A DNA stretch of 40,600 bases from Campylobacteraceae bacterium (GCA_013215985.1 JABSOL010000006.1:1-40600), one strand, 5' to 3'. Positions 25,930 to 35,126 are shown, counted from the first letter of the stretch. Translations and numbers: made by a program. Notes: a model not told the origin generated them from the sequence alone.

Positions 25930-27033
25930 TTAATTAAAATAATCACTTATAAATCCACCACCTAAACAAAACTCACCATCATATAAAACAAGACTTTGTC
26001 CAGAAGTTACAGCTCTTTGAGGCTGATCAAATTTAACAATAACTTTGTCATCATTAATTTCTATAACTGTACAAGCTTGTTTTTGTTGACGGTAACGTAC
26101 TTGTGCCATTAGTTTATCACCAATTTTAGCTGGTTCATCTAATACCCAGTGCATATGACTAGCTTCAACATTCTGGTTCATAAGTAATGGATGATTAGTA
26201 TCTTGAACAATTGTTAATGTATTATTTTCTAAGTCTTTTTTGGCTGCATACCATGGGTTATGTATATGATTAGCAGATTCTGTCTCTTTCATTCCACCAA
26301 TACCAATACCTTTTCTCTGACCTAGTGTGTAACAAATAAGACCTTTATGTTTACCTATTACTTTTCCGCTTTCATCAATAATATCTCCAGGAATTGCTTT
26401 TAAATGTTGAGTAATAAATTCATCAAACTTTTGTTTACCAATAAAACATATACCAGTACTGTCTTTTTTATCACTTACAGGTAGCTTATGTGCTTTGGCT
26501 ATTTCTCTAACTTCTTTTTTTGTAAGATCTGCTAAAGGAAACATAGCTTGTGATAGTTGTTTACTTGATAAAGCGTGTAAAAAATAAGTTTGATCTTTTG
26601 TATCATCTTTAGGAGTTGATAGTACATGACGATCGTTATGCATTTCAATTTTGGCATAATGTCCAGTTGCAATCATATCAGCACCCATTTTTTTTGCTTC
26701 ATTTAAAAATACAGTAAATTTAATCTCACGATTACAAAGAATATCTGGATTAGGCGTAAGACCTTTTTTTAGACCTTCTAAAAATACATCAAATACTTTA
26801 GTTCTGTATTCTTCTACAAAATCTATACCTTTTACTTCAATTCCTAATAACTTACCTACTTTAATAGCATCTTCAAATTCTATACGATTAGGACATTGAC
26901 TACCTTTAATACCGTAGTCCCAATTTCGCATGAATAATCCTGTTACTTCATATCCTTGCTGTTTTAACAACAATGCAGTAACAGAAGAATCAACACCACC
27001 AGACATACCTACAACAACTTTTTTTTTGTTCAT
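25930..27033 (-). CDS. mnmA: tRNA-uridine 2-sulfurtransferase MnmA (E. coli type, second copy)
   Basis: 367 residues, full length. PP-loop GMSGGVDSS (9-17), first catalytic cysteine NPDILCN (C100), second DSTGICFIG (C196), and late LGQRKGIGIGG and NPWYAAKKDLENN segments read like E. coli MnmA and unlike the copy at 24431-25465. All catalytic residues are present. Both should thiolate U34 of tRNA-Lys/Glu/Gln. It follows intact folK on the minus strand with a 54-base gap. The class difference suggests acquisition from a gammaproteobacterium-like donor, not duplication. Why both are kept is unclear: backup, different sulfur donors, or different tRNAs. Confidence 0.93.
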   Translation of the reverse strand: MNKKKVVVGMSGGVDSSVTALLLKQQGYEVTGLFMRNWDYGIKGSQCPNRIEFEDAIKVGKLLGIEVKGIDFVEEYRTKVFDVFLEGLKKGLTPNPDILCNREIKFTVFLNEAKKMGADMIATGHYAKIEMHNDRHVLSTPKDDTKDQTYFLHALSSKQLSQAMFPLADLTKKEVREIAKAHKLPVSDKKDSTGICFIGKQKFDEFITQHLKAIPGDIIDESGKVIGKHKGLICYTLGQRKGIGIGGMKETESANHIHNPWYAAKKDLENNTLTIVQDTNHPLLMNQNVEASHMHWVLDEPAKIGDKLMAQVRYRQQKQACTVIEINDDKVIVKFDQPQRAVTSGQSLVLYDGEFCLGGGFISDYFN

Positions 27034-27087
27034 TTTTTTACCTTTAAAATTTCTTTTTCAAGAAATTATTTACAACCATTTGTTGTT

Positions 27088-27564
27088 TTATATGTGTTTT
27101 AAAGGAATAGTCACTGACTCTCTATTTTGCCAAGATTTATGGGGAATAATTAGTTTTTTAGTATTCACTTTTTTTGAAGCAAAAAATATTATATCTATAT
27201 CCAAGGTTCTAGGCGCATCTTGAAAGGACCGCTTTCTTCCATATCTAATTTCTAACCTCTGCATATTTTTTAAAAATTCTTTAGGGGCTAGATTAGTTTT
27301 AAGCGTGATTATACCATTTAAAAAGTCTTTTTGATCCAAGAAACCAAAAGCAGGATTTTGTAAAAGTGGTGAAGTTTGTAAAATATCAAATCTTGTATCT
27401 TGTATTAGACATAAAAGTAACTTATTAAAAGTCTGTTTCACATCGCCAACATTTCCCCCAATTCCTAGGGTTACTTTATATCTTTTTGTACTTTTTGTGT
27501 TTATAATTCGTGGATAAGTACTAGAATAAAAAAGGATTAAATCTTTTGTTAGTTTTTTTTTCAT
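27088..27564 (-). CDS. folK: 2-amino-4-hydroxy-6-hydroxymethyldihydropteridine pyrophosphokinase
   Basis: 158 residues. FolK transfers pyrophosphate from ATP to hydroxymethyl-dihydropterin in folate synthesis. The family start LGIGGNVGDVKQTF falls at 33-46 after a 32-residue basic extension, and the Mg/ATP motif DAPRTLDIDIIFF is intact. PHKSWQNRESVTIPL closes the fold. The order folK next to an Xaa-Pro peptidase and aroQ resembles Campylobacter gene order, so this is the ancestral site. A broken copy of its C-terminal half lies at 25475-25740. Confidence 0.93.
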   Translation of the reverse strand: MKKKLTKDLILFYSSTYPRIINTKSTKRYKVTLGIGGNVGDVKQTFNKLLLCLIQDTRFDILQTSPLLQNPAFGFLDQKDFLNGIITLKTNLAPKEFLKNMQRLEIRYGRKRSFQDAPRTLDIDIIFFASKKVNTKKLIIPHKSWQNRESVTIPLKHI

Positions 27565-27577
27565 ATTTCTTTCTTAC

Positions 27578-27610
27578 ATATAATCTTTAGTATAGAACTA
27601 AAGATTATAT
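27578..27610 (-). terminator. Hairpin between Xaa-Pro peptidase gene and folK
   Basis: ATATAATCTTTAGT (27578-27591) pairs with ACTAAAGATTATAT (27597-27610), 14 bp with a 5-base loop. It could end the peptidase transcript ahead of folK. T-tracts are weak on both strands. Confidence 0.45.
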
Positions 27611-27670
27611 TTTCTTAATTTTGTTTAAAAATATATTTTCACAATATAGAAGTATTTACTTGTGTATATC

Positions 27671-28696
27671 TTATATAATTACAGCTCTACCATTTTCAAT
27701 ACAAACAGTATCTTCAATTCTAACACCAAATTCGCCAGGGAAATAAATACCAGGTTCAATTGTAAAAACCATATTTTCTTCAATTATTATTTCGCTACTT
27801 CCATGTATAAATGGAAATTCATGTATATCTAAACCAACACCATGTCCAGTTGAATGAATATATTGTTTTCCATAACCAGCTTTTGTGATTACAGATCTTG
27901 TATAATTATCAACATCAGAAGCTTTATCCCCAACTCTAATTTTAGAAATAGCTTTTTTTTGTGCTTTTAAAACAATATCGTAAATTTTTTGATGTTTTTT
28001 CTTTGTAAACTTTTGATCTCTTCCAAAATTAAAGTTCTCAAAATCAACATGTGAAGTAGATGTTCTATCTGAACAATATCTTTTATATTTAATACCTGCA
28101 TCTACAAGTAATAAATCACCTTTTTGAAGTTTTGTTTTAGTAGGCAAAGCATGTGGTTTAGCAGCATTAGCATTAATACCAATAATTGGAGCAAAACTAG
28201 TATTGTATAAAGCTTTTTGAGTCATTTTTTCATAAGCTTTAAAATATAATGCTCTTTCATCTTTATTCTCACCCTTAGATCTAATGTACTTAGCAAGTTG
28301 GGTAAACCCTTCTAATCCAATCTTCGCTGCTTTTTTTAACAAAAGTATTTCTTCATCGCTTTTAATCATTCTTTTTAATTGCGAGAATTTTTCTTTATTT
28401 TTAAATTCTGTTTTTACTTTTGAAGCAATTTTTAAATATAAAGCATAAGAAAAGTCATTTGCATCATAAATAATCTTTTTAACTTTATTTTTATTTAAAA
28501 TCTTGATTGTTTCTTCAATTATATTAGAAGATTGAATAACTAAAGTACCTTTAGTAGCCGCTTTTGCTTCAATAGTATATCTAGCATCTGTTATAAAAAT
28601 CTTGTCATTCCCTAATTGTAAAAAAATTACATTATCACATGAATAGCCACATTCATAGTATATTGCATTTTCATTTTTTAAAATAAAATTCCTCAT
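27671..28696 (-). CDS. M24 family Xaa-Pro aminopeptidase
   Basis: 341 residues. The pita-bread fold metallopeptidase motifs are complete: LLLVDAGIKYKRYCSDRT (two aspartates), HSTGHGVGLDIHEFP (histidine), EPGIYFPGEFGVRIEDT (two glutamates). The N-terminal creatinase-like domain is short (about 1-120), placing it with the PepQ/YpdF-like aminopeptidases rather than the long PepP type. It should remove an N-terminal residue preceding proline from peptides in the cytoplasm. It is divergent from aroQ with a 74-base shared promoter region, and upstream of folK on the minus strand. Confidence 0.92.
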   Translation of the reverse strand: MRNFILKNENAIYYECGYSCDNVIFLQLGNDKIFITDARYTIEAKAATKGTLVIQSSNIIEETIKILNKNKVKKIIYDANDFSYALYLKIASKVKTEFKNKEKFSQLKRMIKSDEEILLLKKAAKIGLEGFTQLAKYIRSKGENKDERALYFKAYEKMTQKALYNTSFAPIIGINANAAKPHALPTKTKLQKGDLLLVDAGIKYKRYCSDRTSTSHVDFENFNFGRDQKFTKKKHQKIYDIVLKAQKKAISKIRVGDKASDVDNYTRSVITKAGYGKQYIHSTGHGVGLDIHEFPFIHGSSEIIIEENMVFTIEPGIYFPGEFGVRIEDTVCIENGRAVII

Positions 28697-28733
28697 GTTA
28701 GCCTTTTTGATATTAGATTAATTATAAATTAAA

Positions 28734-28739
28734 TATAAT
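28734..28739 (+). promoter_or_regulatory. -10 box of the aroQ operon
   Basis: TATAAT at 28734-28739, 32 bases before the aroQ ATG, predicting a start near 28746. It sits in the 74-base gap shared with the divergent peptidase gene. A -35 match is not obvious. Confidence 0.45.
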
Positions 28740-28770
28740 CATAGCTTAAAAATATAAAAGGATAGATAAT

Positions 28771-29271
28771 ATGAAAATCGCAGTAATACAAGGTCCAAAC
28801 CTTAATATGTTAGGTGTACGAGAACAAAATATTTATGGACCAATGACTTTAGATCAAATTCATGAACAAATGAAAGCTACAGCTGCACAAAATGGTGTTG
28901 AATTAGAATTTTTCCAATCAAACTTAGAAGGTGAAATTGTTGATAGAATTCAAGAATGTTTAGGTGAAACTGATGGTATTATTATTAATCCAGCAGCATA
29001 TTCTCATACTTCAATTGCAATTAGAGATGCTTTATCAGCTGTATCTTTACCAACAGTAGAAGTACATATTTCAAATATTTACAAAAGAGAAGAATTTAGA
29101 CAAACTTCAATTACAGCTCCTGCTGCAACTGGTGTTATTACTGGATTTGGACCATTTGGTTATCATTTAGGTTTATTATCTTTAACTCAAATAATTTCTG
29201 AAATTAAAGCAATGGAAGAAGCTCAAGCAGCTCACGAATCTCAAGAAACTCAAGAGCAAGCTCAAGCATAA
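28771..29271 (+). CDS. aroQ: Type II 3-dehydroquinate dehydratase
   Basis: 166 residues. AroQ dehydrates 3-dehydroquinate in the shikimate route and forms a dodecamer. Features: [16 protein letters not shown] (catalytic arginine and tyrosine side), [32 protein letters not shown] (with H in the active site), [15 protein letters not shown]. The body ends near residue 148; a last tail of about 18 residues is rich in Ala, Gln and Glu ([18 protein letters not shown]) and is not part of the fold. AAAGGA precedes the ATG. Its stop overlaps the next gene by one base (TAATG). Confidence 0.97.
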   Translation: MKIAVIQGPNLNMLGVREQNIYGPMTLDQIHEQMKATAAQNGVELEFFQSNLEGEIVDRIQECLGETDGIIINPAAYSHTSIAIRDALSAVSLPTVEVHISNIYKREEFRQTSITAPAATGVITGFGPFGYHLGLLSLTQIISEIKAMEEAQAAHESQETQEQAQA

Positions 29272-30491
29272 TGAAAATTTTAAAAGCATCATGGTTAATA
29301 ACTTCTGATGATACTAGCAGCATTATAAAAGATGCTGCTATTGTATATAATGAAAAGATTATTGATTTAGGTACATATGAGTATATAAAAGATAAGTATA
29401 GTGAATTAGAAGTAGAAGACTTAGGGGATAACTCTGTACTTTTACCTGGGCTTATTAATTCGCATGTTCATTTAGAGTTTTCAGCTAATACTACAACACT
29501 AGAATATGGTGATTTTATGAAGTGGTTATATTCTGTTATTAAAAATAGAGAAACTTTAGTAGAAAAAGCAAGTTCTGAATTAATATCTAAAAAACTTAAA
29601 CTAATGCTTAAAACTGGTACTACAACTATAGGGGCAATATCATCTTATTCCTATGATTTAGATGCTTGTGTAAAAAGTTCTTTAAATACAGTATTCTTTA
29701 CAGAAGTAATTGGATCAAAAATGGAAATGGCAGATACTTTATTTGCAGATTTTACATCTAGATTAAACCAAGCAAAAAAGAATAAGTCTAAAAACTTTAT
29801 TCCAGCAATTGCTATACACTCACCTTATTCAGTTCATCCATTTTTAGTAAGAGAAGCTATAAAAATAGCAAAAGAAGAAAACTTGGCAGTATCAACTCAT
29901 TTTTTAGAATCCAAAGATGAATTAAAATGGTTAAATACAAGTACAGGTTCTTTTGTAGATTTTTTTAAGAACTTCTTACAACAAGATAAATCATTATGTG
30001 AACCATTTGAGTTTTTAAATTGTTTTAAACATATAAACAAATTATCATTTACTCACTGTGTGGAAGCTAATGAAGAAGAACTAGAACAAATTAAACAAAT
30101 GGGTGGAATTATTAACCACTGTGTTACATCAAATAGATTATTGAATAATACAAAACTTGATTTAGATAAACTGAATGTTCCTTATTCAATAGGAACAGAC
30201 GGTTTAAGTTCAAACAATTCTTTATCTATGTTTGATGAACTAAGAAATGTTTTATTAATGCATGTAGACAAAGACATTAATGTTTTTGCAAAAGACTTAA
30301 TAACAGCAGCTACTAAAAATGGTGCTTTAGCTCTTGGATTAAATAAAGGTGTATTAGAAAAAGATTATGATGCTGATATTATAAGTATAACTTTACCAGA
30401 CGAAGTAGAAAATGAAGAGTTTTTATGTACTCAGGTAATATTACACGCAAAATTAGCTAAAAAGATTATTATAGGAGGAACAAATGTTTAA
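29271..30491 (+). CDS. Aminofutalosine deaminase-like amidohydrolase
   Basis: 406 residues of the amidohydrolase superfamily, cytoplasmic. Metal-site motifs: LPGLINSHVHLEF (HxH), AIHSPYSVHP, STHFLES, FTHCVEA, GTDGLSSNN (aspartate). In Campylobacter the gene between aroQ and an SppA-like protease is the aminofutalosine deaminase of the futalosine menaquinone route; sequence and position agree here. The enzyme converts 6-amino-6-deoxyfutalosine to futalosine. It overlaps aroQ by one base and the next gene by 8 bases, so all three are translated from one message. Close relatives such as guanine or chlorohydrolase-type deaminases are the alternative. Confidence 0.85.
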   Translation: MKILKASWLITSDDTSSIIKDAAIVYNEKIIDLGTYEYIKDKYSELEVEDLGDNSVLLPGLINSHVHLEFSANTTTLEYGDFMKWLYSVIKNRETLVEKASSELISKKLKLMLKTGTTTIGAISSYSYDLDACVKSSLNTVFFTEVIGSKMEMADTLFADFTSRLNQAKKNKSKNFIPAIAIHSPYSVHPFLVREAIKIAKEENLAVSTHFLESKDELKWLNTSTGSFVDFFKNFLQQDKSLCEPFEFLNCFKHINKLSFTHCVEANEEELEQIKQMGGIINHCVTSNRLLNNTKLDLDKLNVPYSIGTDGLSSNNSLSMFDELRNVLLMHVDKDINVFAKDLITAATKNGALALGLNKGVLEKDYDADIISITLPDEVENEEFLCTQVILHAKLAKKIIIGGTNV

Positions 30492-31371
30492 ATTTTTTAA
30501 ATGGATTTTTACACCAATTACGTTTACTTTAGATTTTATTACTAAATATTTTAAAACAATAGTATTTTTAACACTAGTATATTATTTCACAGTAGGTATT
30601 GATGATAATACAGGTGAAAAAACTAATACTCTTGCAAATTTACAAAAAATAGAATTATATGGTCCTATTATGAATGCAGATAAAGTATTAGAAAATATTG
30701 AATCTGCAAAAACTAATAAAAACATTAAAGGTGTTTTATTTGTAGTTAATTCTCCAGGTGGAGCAGTATCTCCTTCGGTTGAATTAATGTATGCTATTAA
30801 AGAATTAAAAGAAATTAAACCTGTTGTTGCCTATGCAGCTGGAACTATGGCTAGTGGTTCTTATTATGCTTCTATATATGCTAACAAAATATTTGCAAAC
30901 CCAGGTTCAATGATTGGTTCAATTGGAGTTATATTTCAAGGTGCTAATGTAGAAGAATTAATGCAAAAAATTGGTATTAAAACTCAAACTGTTAAAGTAG
31001 GGTCTTATAAAGAAGCAGGTACTCCTACAAGATCTTGGAATAATTATGAAAAAGCAGAATTAGAAAAAGTAATTAATGATACTTATGATATTTTTATTTC
31101 TGATGTAGCAACTGCAAGGGGACTTAAAAAGTCTGATCATAAAATATATGCTGATGCGCATATCTTTACTTCAAGACAGGCAAAAGTAGTAGGACTTATT
31201 GATGAGGTAGGAAATATTACAGCAGCAAAAAAATACTTATATAAAATATCTAAAGTAGAAAATCCATCTTGGAAAAAACAAGATAAATTTGATGCTTTTA
31301 TGGATAAAATAATATCTGAAGCAGTAAGTTCTTTTTCTATTAATTTTCAAGGATCTTTAAAAGCTTATTAG
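30484..31371 (+). CDS. sppA: Signal peptide peptidase SppA-like S49 protease
   Basis: 295 residues, the short single-domain S49 type. One N-terminal membrane helix (about 18-42) anchors it, with the protease domain outside the cytoplasm or facing the periplasm. The catalytic serine is in GTMASGSYYAS (S123-like) and the lysine lies later near VKVGSYKEAGT; VNSPGGAVSPS is the substrate-binding loop. It degrades leftover signal peptides after export. It overlaps the deaminase-like gene by 8 bases and ends before a bidirectional terminator. Confidence 0.92.
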   Translation: MFKFFKWIFTPITFTLDFITKYFKTIVFLTLVYYFTVGIDDNTGEKTNTLANLQKIELYGPIMNADKVLENIESAKTNKNIKGVLFVVNSPGGAVSPSVELMYAIKELKEIKPVVAYAAGTMASGSYYASIYANKIFANPGSMIGSIGVIFQGANVEELMQKIGIKTQTVKVGSYKEAGTPTRSWNNYEKAELEKVINDTYDIFISDVATARGLKKSDHKIYADAHIFTSRQAKVVGLIDEVGNITAAKKYLYKISKVENPSWKKQDKFDAFMDKIISEAVSSFSINFQGSLKAY

Positions 31372-31391
31372 TTTTATAGATTTAGATATAA

Positions 31392-31425
31392 AAAAAGGGA
31401 CTTTACATATGTAAAGTCCCTTTTT
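31392..31425. terminator. Bidirectional terminator between sppA and ackA
   Basis: A perfect 34-base palindrome: AAAAAGGGACTTTACAT followed by its complement. The outer T/A tracts serve both strands, ending sppA rightward and ackA leftward. Confidence 0.88.
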
Positions 31426-31444
31426 CATTTAAGTAGTTTTGATT

Positions 31445-32641
31445 TTATAAAGCTGATACTATTTTATAAGTATCATTAGCAATAACATATTCTTCATTTG
31501 TAGGAATTACAAATATTCTTGCAGCTGAAGAGTTTGTTGCTATATCTTTAGCTTTACTAGATCTTTTGTTATTTTTAGTAGGATCTATAATTAAACCCAT
31601 TCCATCTAACCCTGCACATACAATTTCTCTAATAAGTGCTGAGTTTTCACCAATACCACCTGTGAAACATAAAGCATCAATACCATCAAGAGCTGCCACA
31701 TAAGCGCCAACATATTTTTTGATATTATAAGCTACCATTTCAACAGCTAATCTACACTTATCATCTCCATTTTGCATACCTTCAAGAACTTCTCTTAAAT
31801 CTGATGATTTTCCAGAAATTCCTAAAATACCTGATTTTTTATTCATAATGTCTAAAGTCTCATCAATACTAAGACCTTCTTGAGTCATCATATAAGAAAT
31901 AGCTCCTGCACCAACATCACCAGCACGTGTTCCCATCATAAGACCTTGAACTGGAGTTAAACCCATAGATGTATCAATACATTTACCGTTTAATACAGCA
32001 GATACAGATGAACCATTTCCTAGGTGACAAACAATAATTCTAGTATTATGTTTTTTATCTAACATACCCTGTGCTTCATTTGAAACAAAAAAGTGGCTAG
32101 TTCCATGGAAACCATATTTTCTAATACCATGTTTAGTATATTGTTCATATGGTAGTGGATACATATATGCATAATCAGGCATTGTTTGATGAAATGCTGT
32201 ATCAAATACAGCAACATTTGGAACACCTGGCATTAGATCTTGACAAATTTCCATTCCCATAATATTTGCAGGATTGTGTAAAGGTGCTAAAGGAATAAGT
32301 TTTCTCATTTCTTCAATAACAGTTGGAGTAACCATAGTTGATGCTGAAAATTTTTCACCACCATGAACAGCTCTATGTCCAATAGCTTCAATTTCATTAA
32401 TTGAAGAAATTACCGCACCTTCACCTTCAGTTAAAGTTTTAAGTACTAATTCAATAGCTTCTTTATGAGTAGGCATAGAAATCTCTTTTTTGATTTTTCC
32501 ATCTTCTTTAAACTGATGTGTTAAAACACCATCAATACCAATTCTCTCACAAATCCCAAGAGCTAAAACCTCTTTATTAATCGGGTTCATTAACTGATAC
32601 TTTAACGACGAACTTCCTGCATTTAAAATGAAAACTAACAT
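31445..32641 (-). CDS. ackA: Acetate kinase (copy 1)
   Basis: 398 residues with the start chosen at 32641. AckA makes acetyl phosphate from acetate and ATP, or the reverse. Motifs: LNAGSSSLKYQ, VFDTAFHQTMP, GFHGTSHFF, ICHLGNGSSVSAV-type, and GLMMGTRAGDVGAG. An ATG two codons upstream (32647) leaves no room after AAGGA; from the inner ATG the spacing is 6 bases and the protein then begins MLVFILNAGSS exactly like copy 2. It follows pta by 77 bases. A second ackA lies on the other side of pta. Confidence 0.96.
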   Translation of the reverse strand: MLVFILNAGSSSLKYQLMNPINKEVLALGICERIGIDGVLTHQFKEDGKIKKEISMPTHKEAIELVLKTLTEGEGAVISSINEIEAIGHRAVHGGEKFSASTMVTPTVIEEMRKLIPLAPLHNPANIMGMEICQDLMPGVPNVAVFDTAFHQTMPDYAYMYPLPYEQYTKHGIRKYGFHGTSHFFVSNEAQGMLDKKHNTRIIVCHLGNGSSVSAVLNGKCIDTSMGLTPVQGLMMGTRAGDVGAGAISYMMTQEGLSIDETLDIMNKKSGILGISGKSSDLREVLEGMQNGDDKCRLAVEMVAYNIKKYVGAYVAALDGIDALCFTGGIGENSALIREIVCAGLDGMGLIIDPTKNNKRSSKAKDIATNSSAARIFVIPTNEEYVIANDTYKIVSAL

Positions 32642-32718
32642 AAACATTCCTTTTATATTATTTGAAATTTAATCTTTAGTAAATAGCCAAAATACTAAAA
32701 ACAACAGTCTTTAAATCC

Positions 32719-33714
32719 TTATTCTACTTGAGATGCAGTAATTGCAACTAAATTTGAAATATCTTCTACTGAACAACCTCTTGATAAATCATTTACTGGT
32801 TTATTTAAACCTTGAATAATTGGTCCATGAGCTGCAGCATGTGCAAATCTTTGAACTAATTTATATCCAATATTTCCAGCTTGTAAATCAGGAAAAATTA
32901 ATACATTTGCTTGTCCTGCTACTTTTGAATCAGGAGCTTTCTTTTTAGCAATTGCAGCAACAATTGCAGCATCAGCTTGCATTTCACCATCAAAAGTAAA
33001 ATCAACATTTCTCTCTTTTAAGATTTCAACAGCTTTAGTAACTTTATCAACCATTGGATGCTTAGCAGAACCCATAGTTGAGAATGATAACATTGCAACT
33101 TTTGGTTCAATACCAACAACATTTTTAGCAGTAGCAGCAGTAGATGCAGCAATATCCGCTAATTGTTCGCTTGTAGGGTCTGGTAATACAGCACAATCAC
33201 CAAATAATAATAAACCGTTATCACCAAATTCTTTATCTTGTGTTTCCATAATAAAAGAAGAAGATACAGTTTTAATTCCAGGAGCTGTTTTAATAACTTG
33301 AATAGCTGCTCTTAAAACAGATGCAGTAGGAGAGTTTGAACCAGCAACAACACCATGGGCATGTCCTAATCTAACCATCATACAAGCAAAAAATCTTGAT
33401 TCAGTGCTCATAATTTCTTTAGCATCATCATAAGATAAACCTTTTTTTGCTCTTAATGTAACAAGTTCATTAGTATATTCTTCTAAAGAATCAGATGATA
33501 AAGGGTCAATTATTACTGCACCTTCAATATTTGCACCAGCAGTTTTTGCATCAGCTAAAACTTTTTCTTTGTTACCAATTAAAACAATTTTTGCAGTTTT
33601 TTCTTCTAGTACTATTTGCGCTGCTAATAATACTCTTTCATCTTCTGACTCTGGAAGTACGATTGTTCTTAATTCTTTTTTTGCATTTTCTTTGATTTTG
33701 TCTATTAAACTCAT
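32719..33714 (-). CDS. pta: Phosphate acetyltransferase
   Basis: 331 residues, the short Pta type without the N-terminal DRTGG domain. It converts acetyl-CoA and phosphate to acetyl phosphate and back. VLPESEDERVLLAA begins the fold, HAHGVVAGSNSPTASVLRAA carries the active-site loop, and SFSTMGSAKHP, FPDLQAGNIGYK and LNKPVNDLSRG follow. It sits between the two acetate kinases; the gap to the upstream ackA is 224 bases and likely holds its own promoter. Confidence 0.96.
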   Translation of the reverse strand: MSLIDKIKENAKKELRTIVLPESEDERVLLAAQIVLEEKTAKIVLIGNKEKVLADAKTAGANIEGAVIIDPLSSDSLEEYTNELVTLRAKKGLSYDDAKEIMSTESRFFACMMVRLGHAHGVVAGSNSPTASVLRAAIQVIKTAPGIKTVSSSFIMETQDKEFGDNGLLLFGDCAVLPDPTSEQLADIAASTAATAKNVVGIEPKVAMLSFSTMGSAKHPMVDKVTKAVEILKERNVDFTFDGEMQADAAIVAAIAKKKAPDSKVAGQANVLIFPDLQAGNIGYKLVQRFAHAAAHGPIIQGLNKPVNDLSRGCSVEDISNLVAITASQVE

Positions 33715-33907
33715 ATTTTATTTCCTTTTGTATTTGTATTGAAATTATTTATTCAAAACTAAAATATAAACTTCTATATATAATCTTAGTAAATAATAGA
33801 AGAAATGTATATAATAATAAAGAATAAAATAATAAATAATGTAAGTGTGAAGAATAGTAATAGAATATTGACCTTTTTAAGATGATAATTTTACTACTTT
33901 TATGCTC

Positions 33908-33953
33908 ATGTACAAGAATTGTACATTAACAAAGGGGATTAAACCTTTGTTAA
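33908..33953 (-). terminator. Double hairpin ending ackA copy 2
   Basis: Two adjacent hairpins: TTAACAAAGG (33926-33935) with CCTTTGTTAA (33944-33953), which overlaps the gene's last codons, and ATGTACAA (33908-33915) with TTGTACAT (33919-33926). Neither has a long T-tract, so termination may be partial, allowing read-through to pta. Confidence 0.45.
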
Positions 33954-35126
33954 TTTATATGTATCTCTTGCTATAACAAGTTCTTCATTTGTAGGAATAA
34001 TGAAGATTTTAGTTTTAGAGTCCTCAGTATTGATTTCTCTATTTTCGCTATTTCTAACTTTATTTTTTGTTTTATCTAAAGAAACACCCATGAATTCTAA
34101 TCCAGAACATACTTTTTCTCTAATTAAATCAGCATTTTCACCAATTCCAGCTGTGAAACAAATTGCATCAACTCCACCTAATATACCTGCATAAGAACAA
34201 ATATATTTTTTTATTCTGTTACATTTCATATCAATTGCTAACATTGCTTTTTCATCACCATTAGTAGAAGCTTCAATGATTTCTCTTAAATCAGAAGAAA
34301 TTCCAGAAATACCTAATAAACCAGATGATTTATTTAAGTAATTTACTAATTGCTCAGCAGACATTTCTTTTTTCTCCATAAGGTAAGCTAAAACAGCAGG
34401 ATCTAAATCACCAGATCTTGTACCCATGATTAATCCTTCTAAAGGAGAAAGACCCATAGAAGTATCAACTGATTTACCATCTTGAACAGCACATATAGAT
34501 GAACCATTTCCTAAGTGACAAACAATTACTTTAGAATTTTCTTTATTTAACATTTTAGATGCTTGATCTGAAACATAATAATGAGAAGTTCCGTGGAAAC
34601 CATATTTTCTAACACCATGATTTGTATAATCATCATATGGTAATGCATACATAAATGCTGCTGGTTCCATAGTTTGGTGGAAAGCTGTATCAAATACTGC
34701 CACATTTGGTTTAGTAGGCATTAATTCTTTACAAATATTAATTCCAATAATATGAGCTGGATTATGTAAAGGTGCTAAAGGAACTAAAGACTCTAATTTA
34801 GAAATAACATCATCATCAATAATTACAGATTCAGAAAAGTACTCACCACCATGAACAACTCTGTGTCCAATTGAGTCAATTTCTTCAATTGAATCAATAA
34901 CTTTACCTTCACCTGATGTTAAAGATTCAAGTACTATTGCAATTGCTTCTTTATGTGTTGGCATTGCAAGATCTTTTTTAATTTTAAGATCATTTGCTTC
35001 GTGAATTAATCTTCCATCAATTCCAATTCTCTCACATAGACCTGAGGCTAAAACTTCTTGTGATTCTGGATTCATTAACTGGTACTTTAATGAAGACGAA
35101 CCAGCATTTAAAATAAATACTAACAT
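33939..35126 (-). CDS. ackA: Acetate kinase (copy 2)
   Basis: 395 residues, full length with the same motifs as copy 1: LNAGSSSLKYQ, VFDTAFHQTME, GFHGTSHYY, GNGSS, GLIMGTRSGDLDPAVL. AAGGA precedes the ATG by 8 bases. Copies 1 and 2 are very similar at the start and active sites but differ clearly in surface parts (for example DDDVISKLESLVPL against MRKLIPL), so this is an old duplication or two distinct lineages. Having two kinases next to one pta may allow one for acetate use and one for acetate release. Confidence 0.96.
   Translation of the reverse strand: MLVFILNAGSSSLKYQLMNPESQEVLASGLCERIGIDGRLIHEANDLKIKKDLAMPTHKEAIAIVLESLTSGEGKVIDSIEEIDSIGHRVVHGGEYFSESVIIDDDVISKLESLVPLAPLHNPAHIIGINICKELMPTKPNVAVFDTAFHQTMEPAAFMYALPYDDYTNHGVRKYGFHGTSHYYVSDQASKMLNKENSKVIVCHLGNGSSICAVQDGKSVDTSMGLSPLEGLIMGTRSGDLDPAVLAYLMEKKEMSAEQLVNYLNKSSGLLGISGISSDLREIIEASTNGDEKAMLAIDMKCNRIKKYICSYAGILGGVDAICFTAGIGENADLIREKVCSGLEFMGVSLDKTKNKVRNSENREINTEDSKTKIFIIPTNEELVIARDTYKLTKV

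Noticed and set aside
32642-32647. Upstream ATG as start of ackA copy 1
   Set aside because: It directly abuts AAGGA, leaving no spacer, and the inner ATG gives the same MLVFILNAGSS start as copy 2.
33495-33695. Gln/Leu-rich rightward frame
   Set aside because: It is antisense to the start of pta, has biased composition and no start signal.
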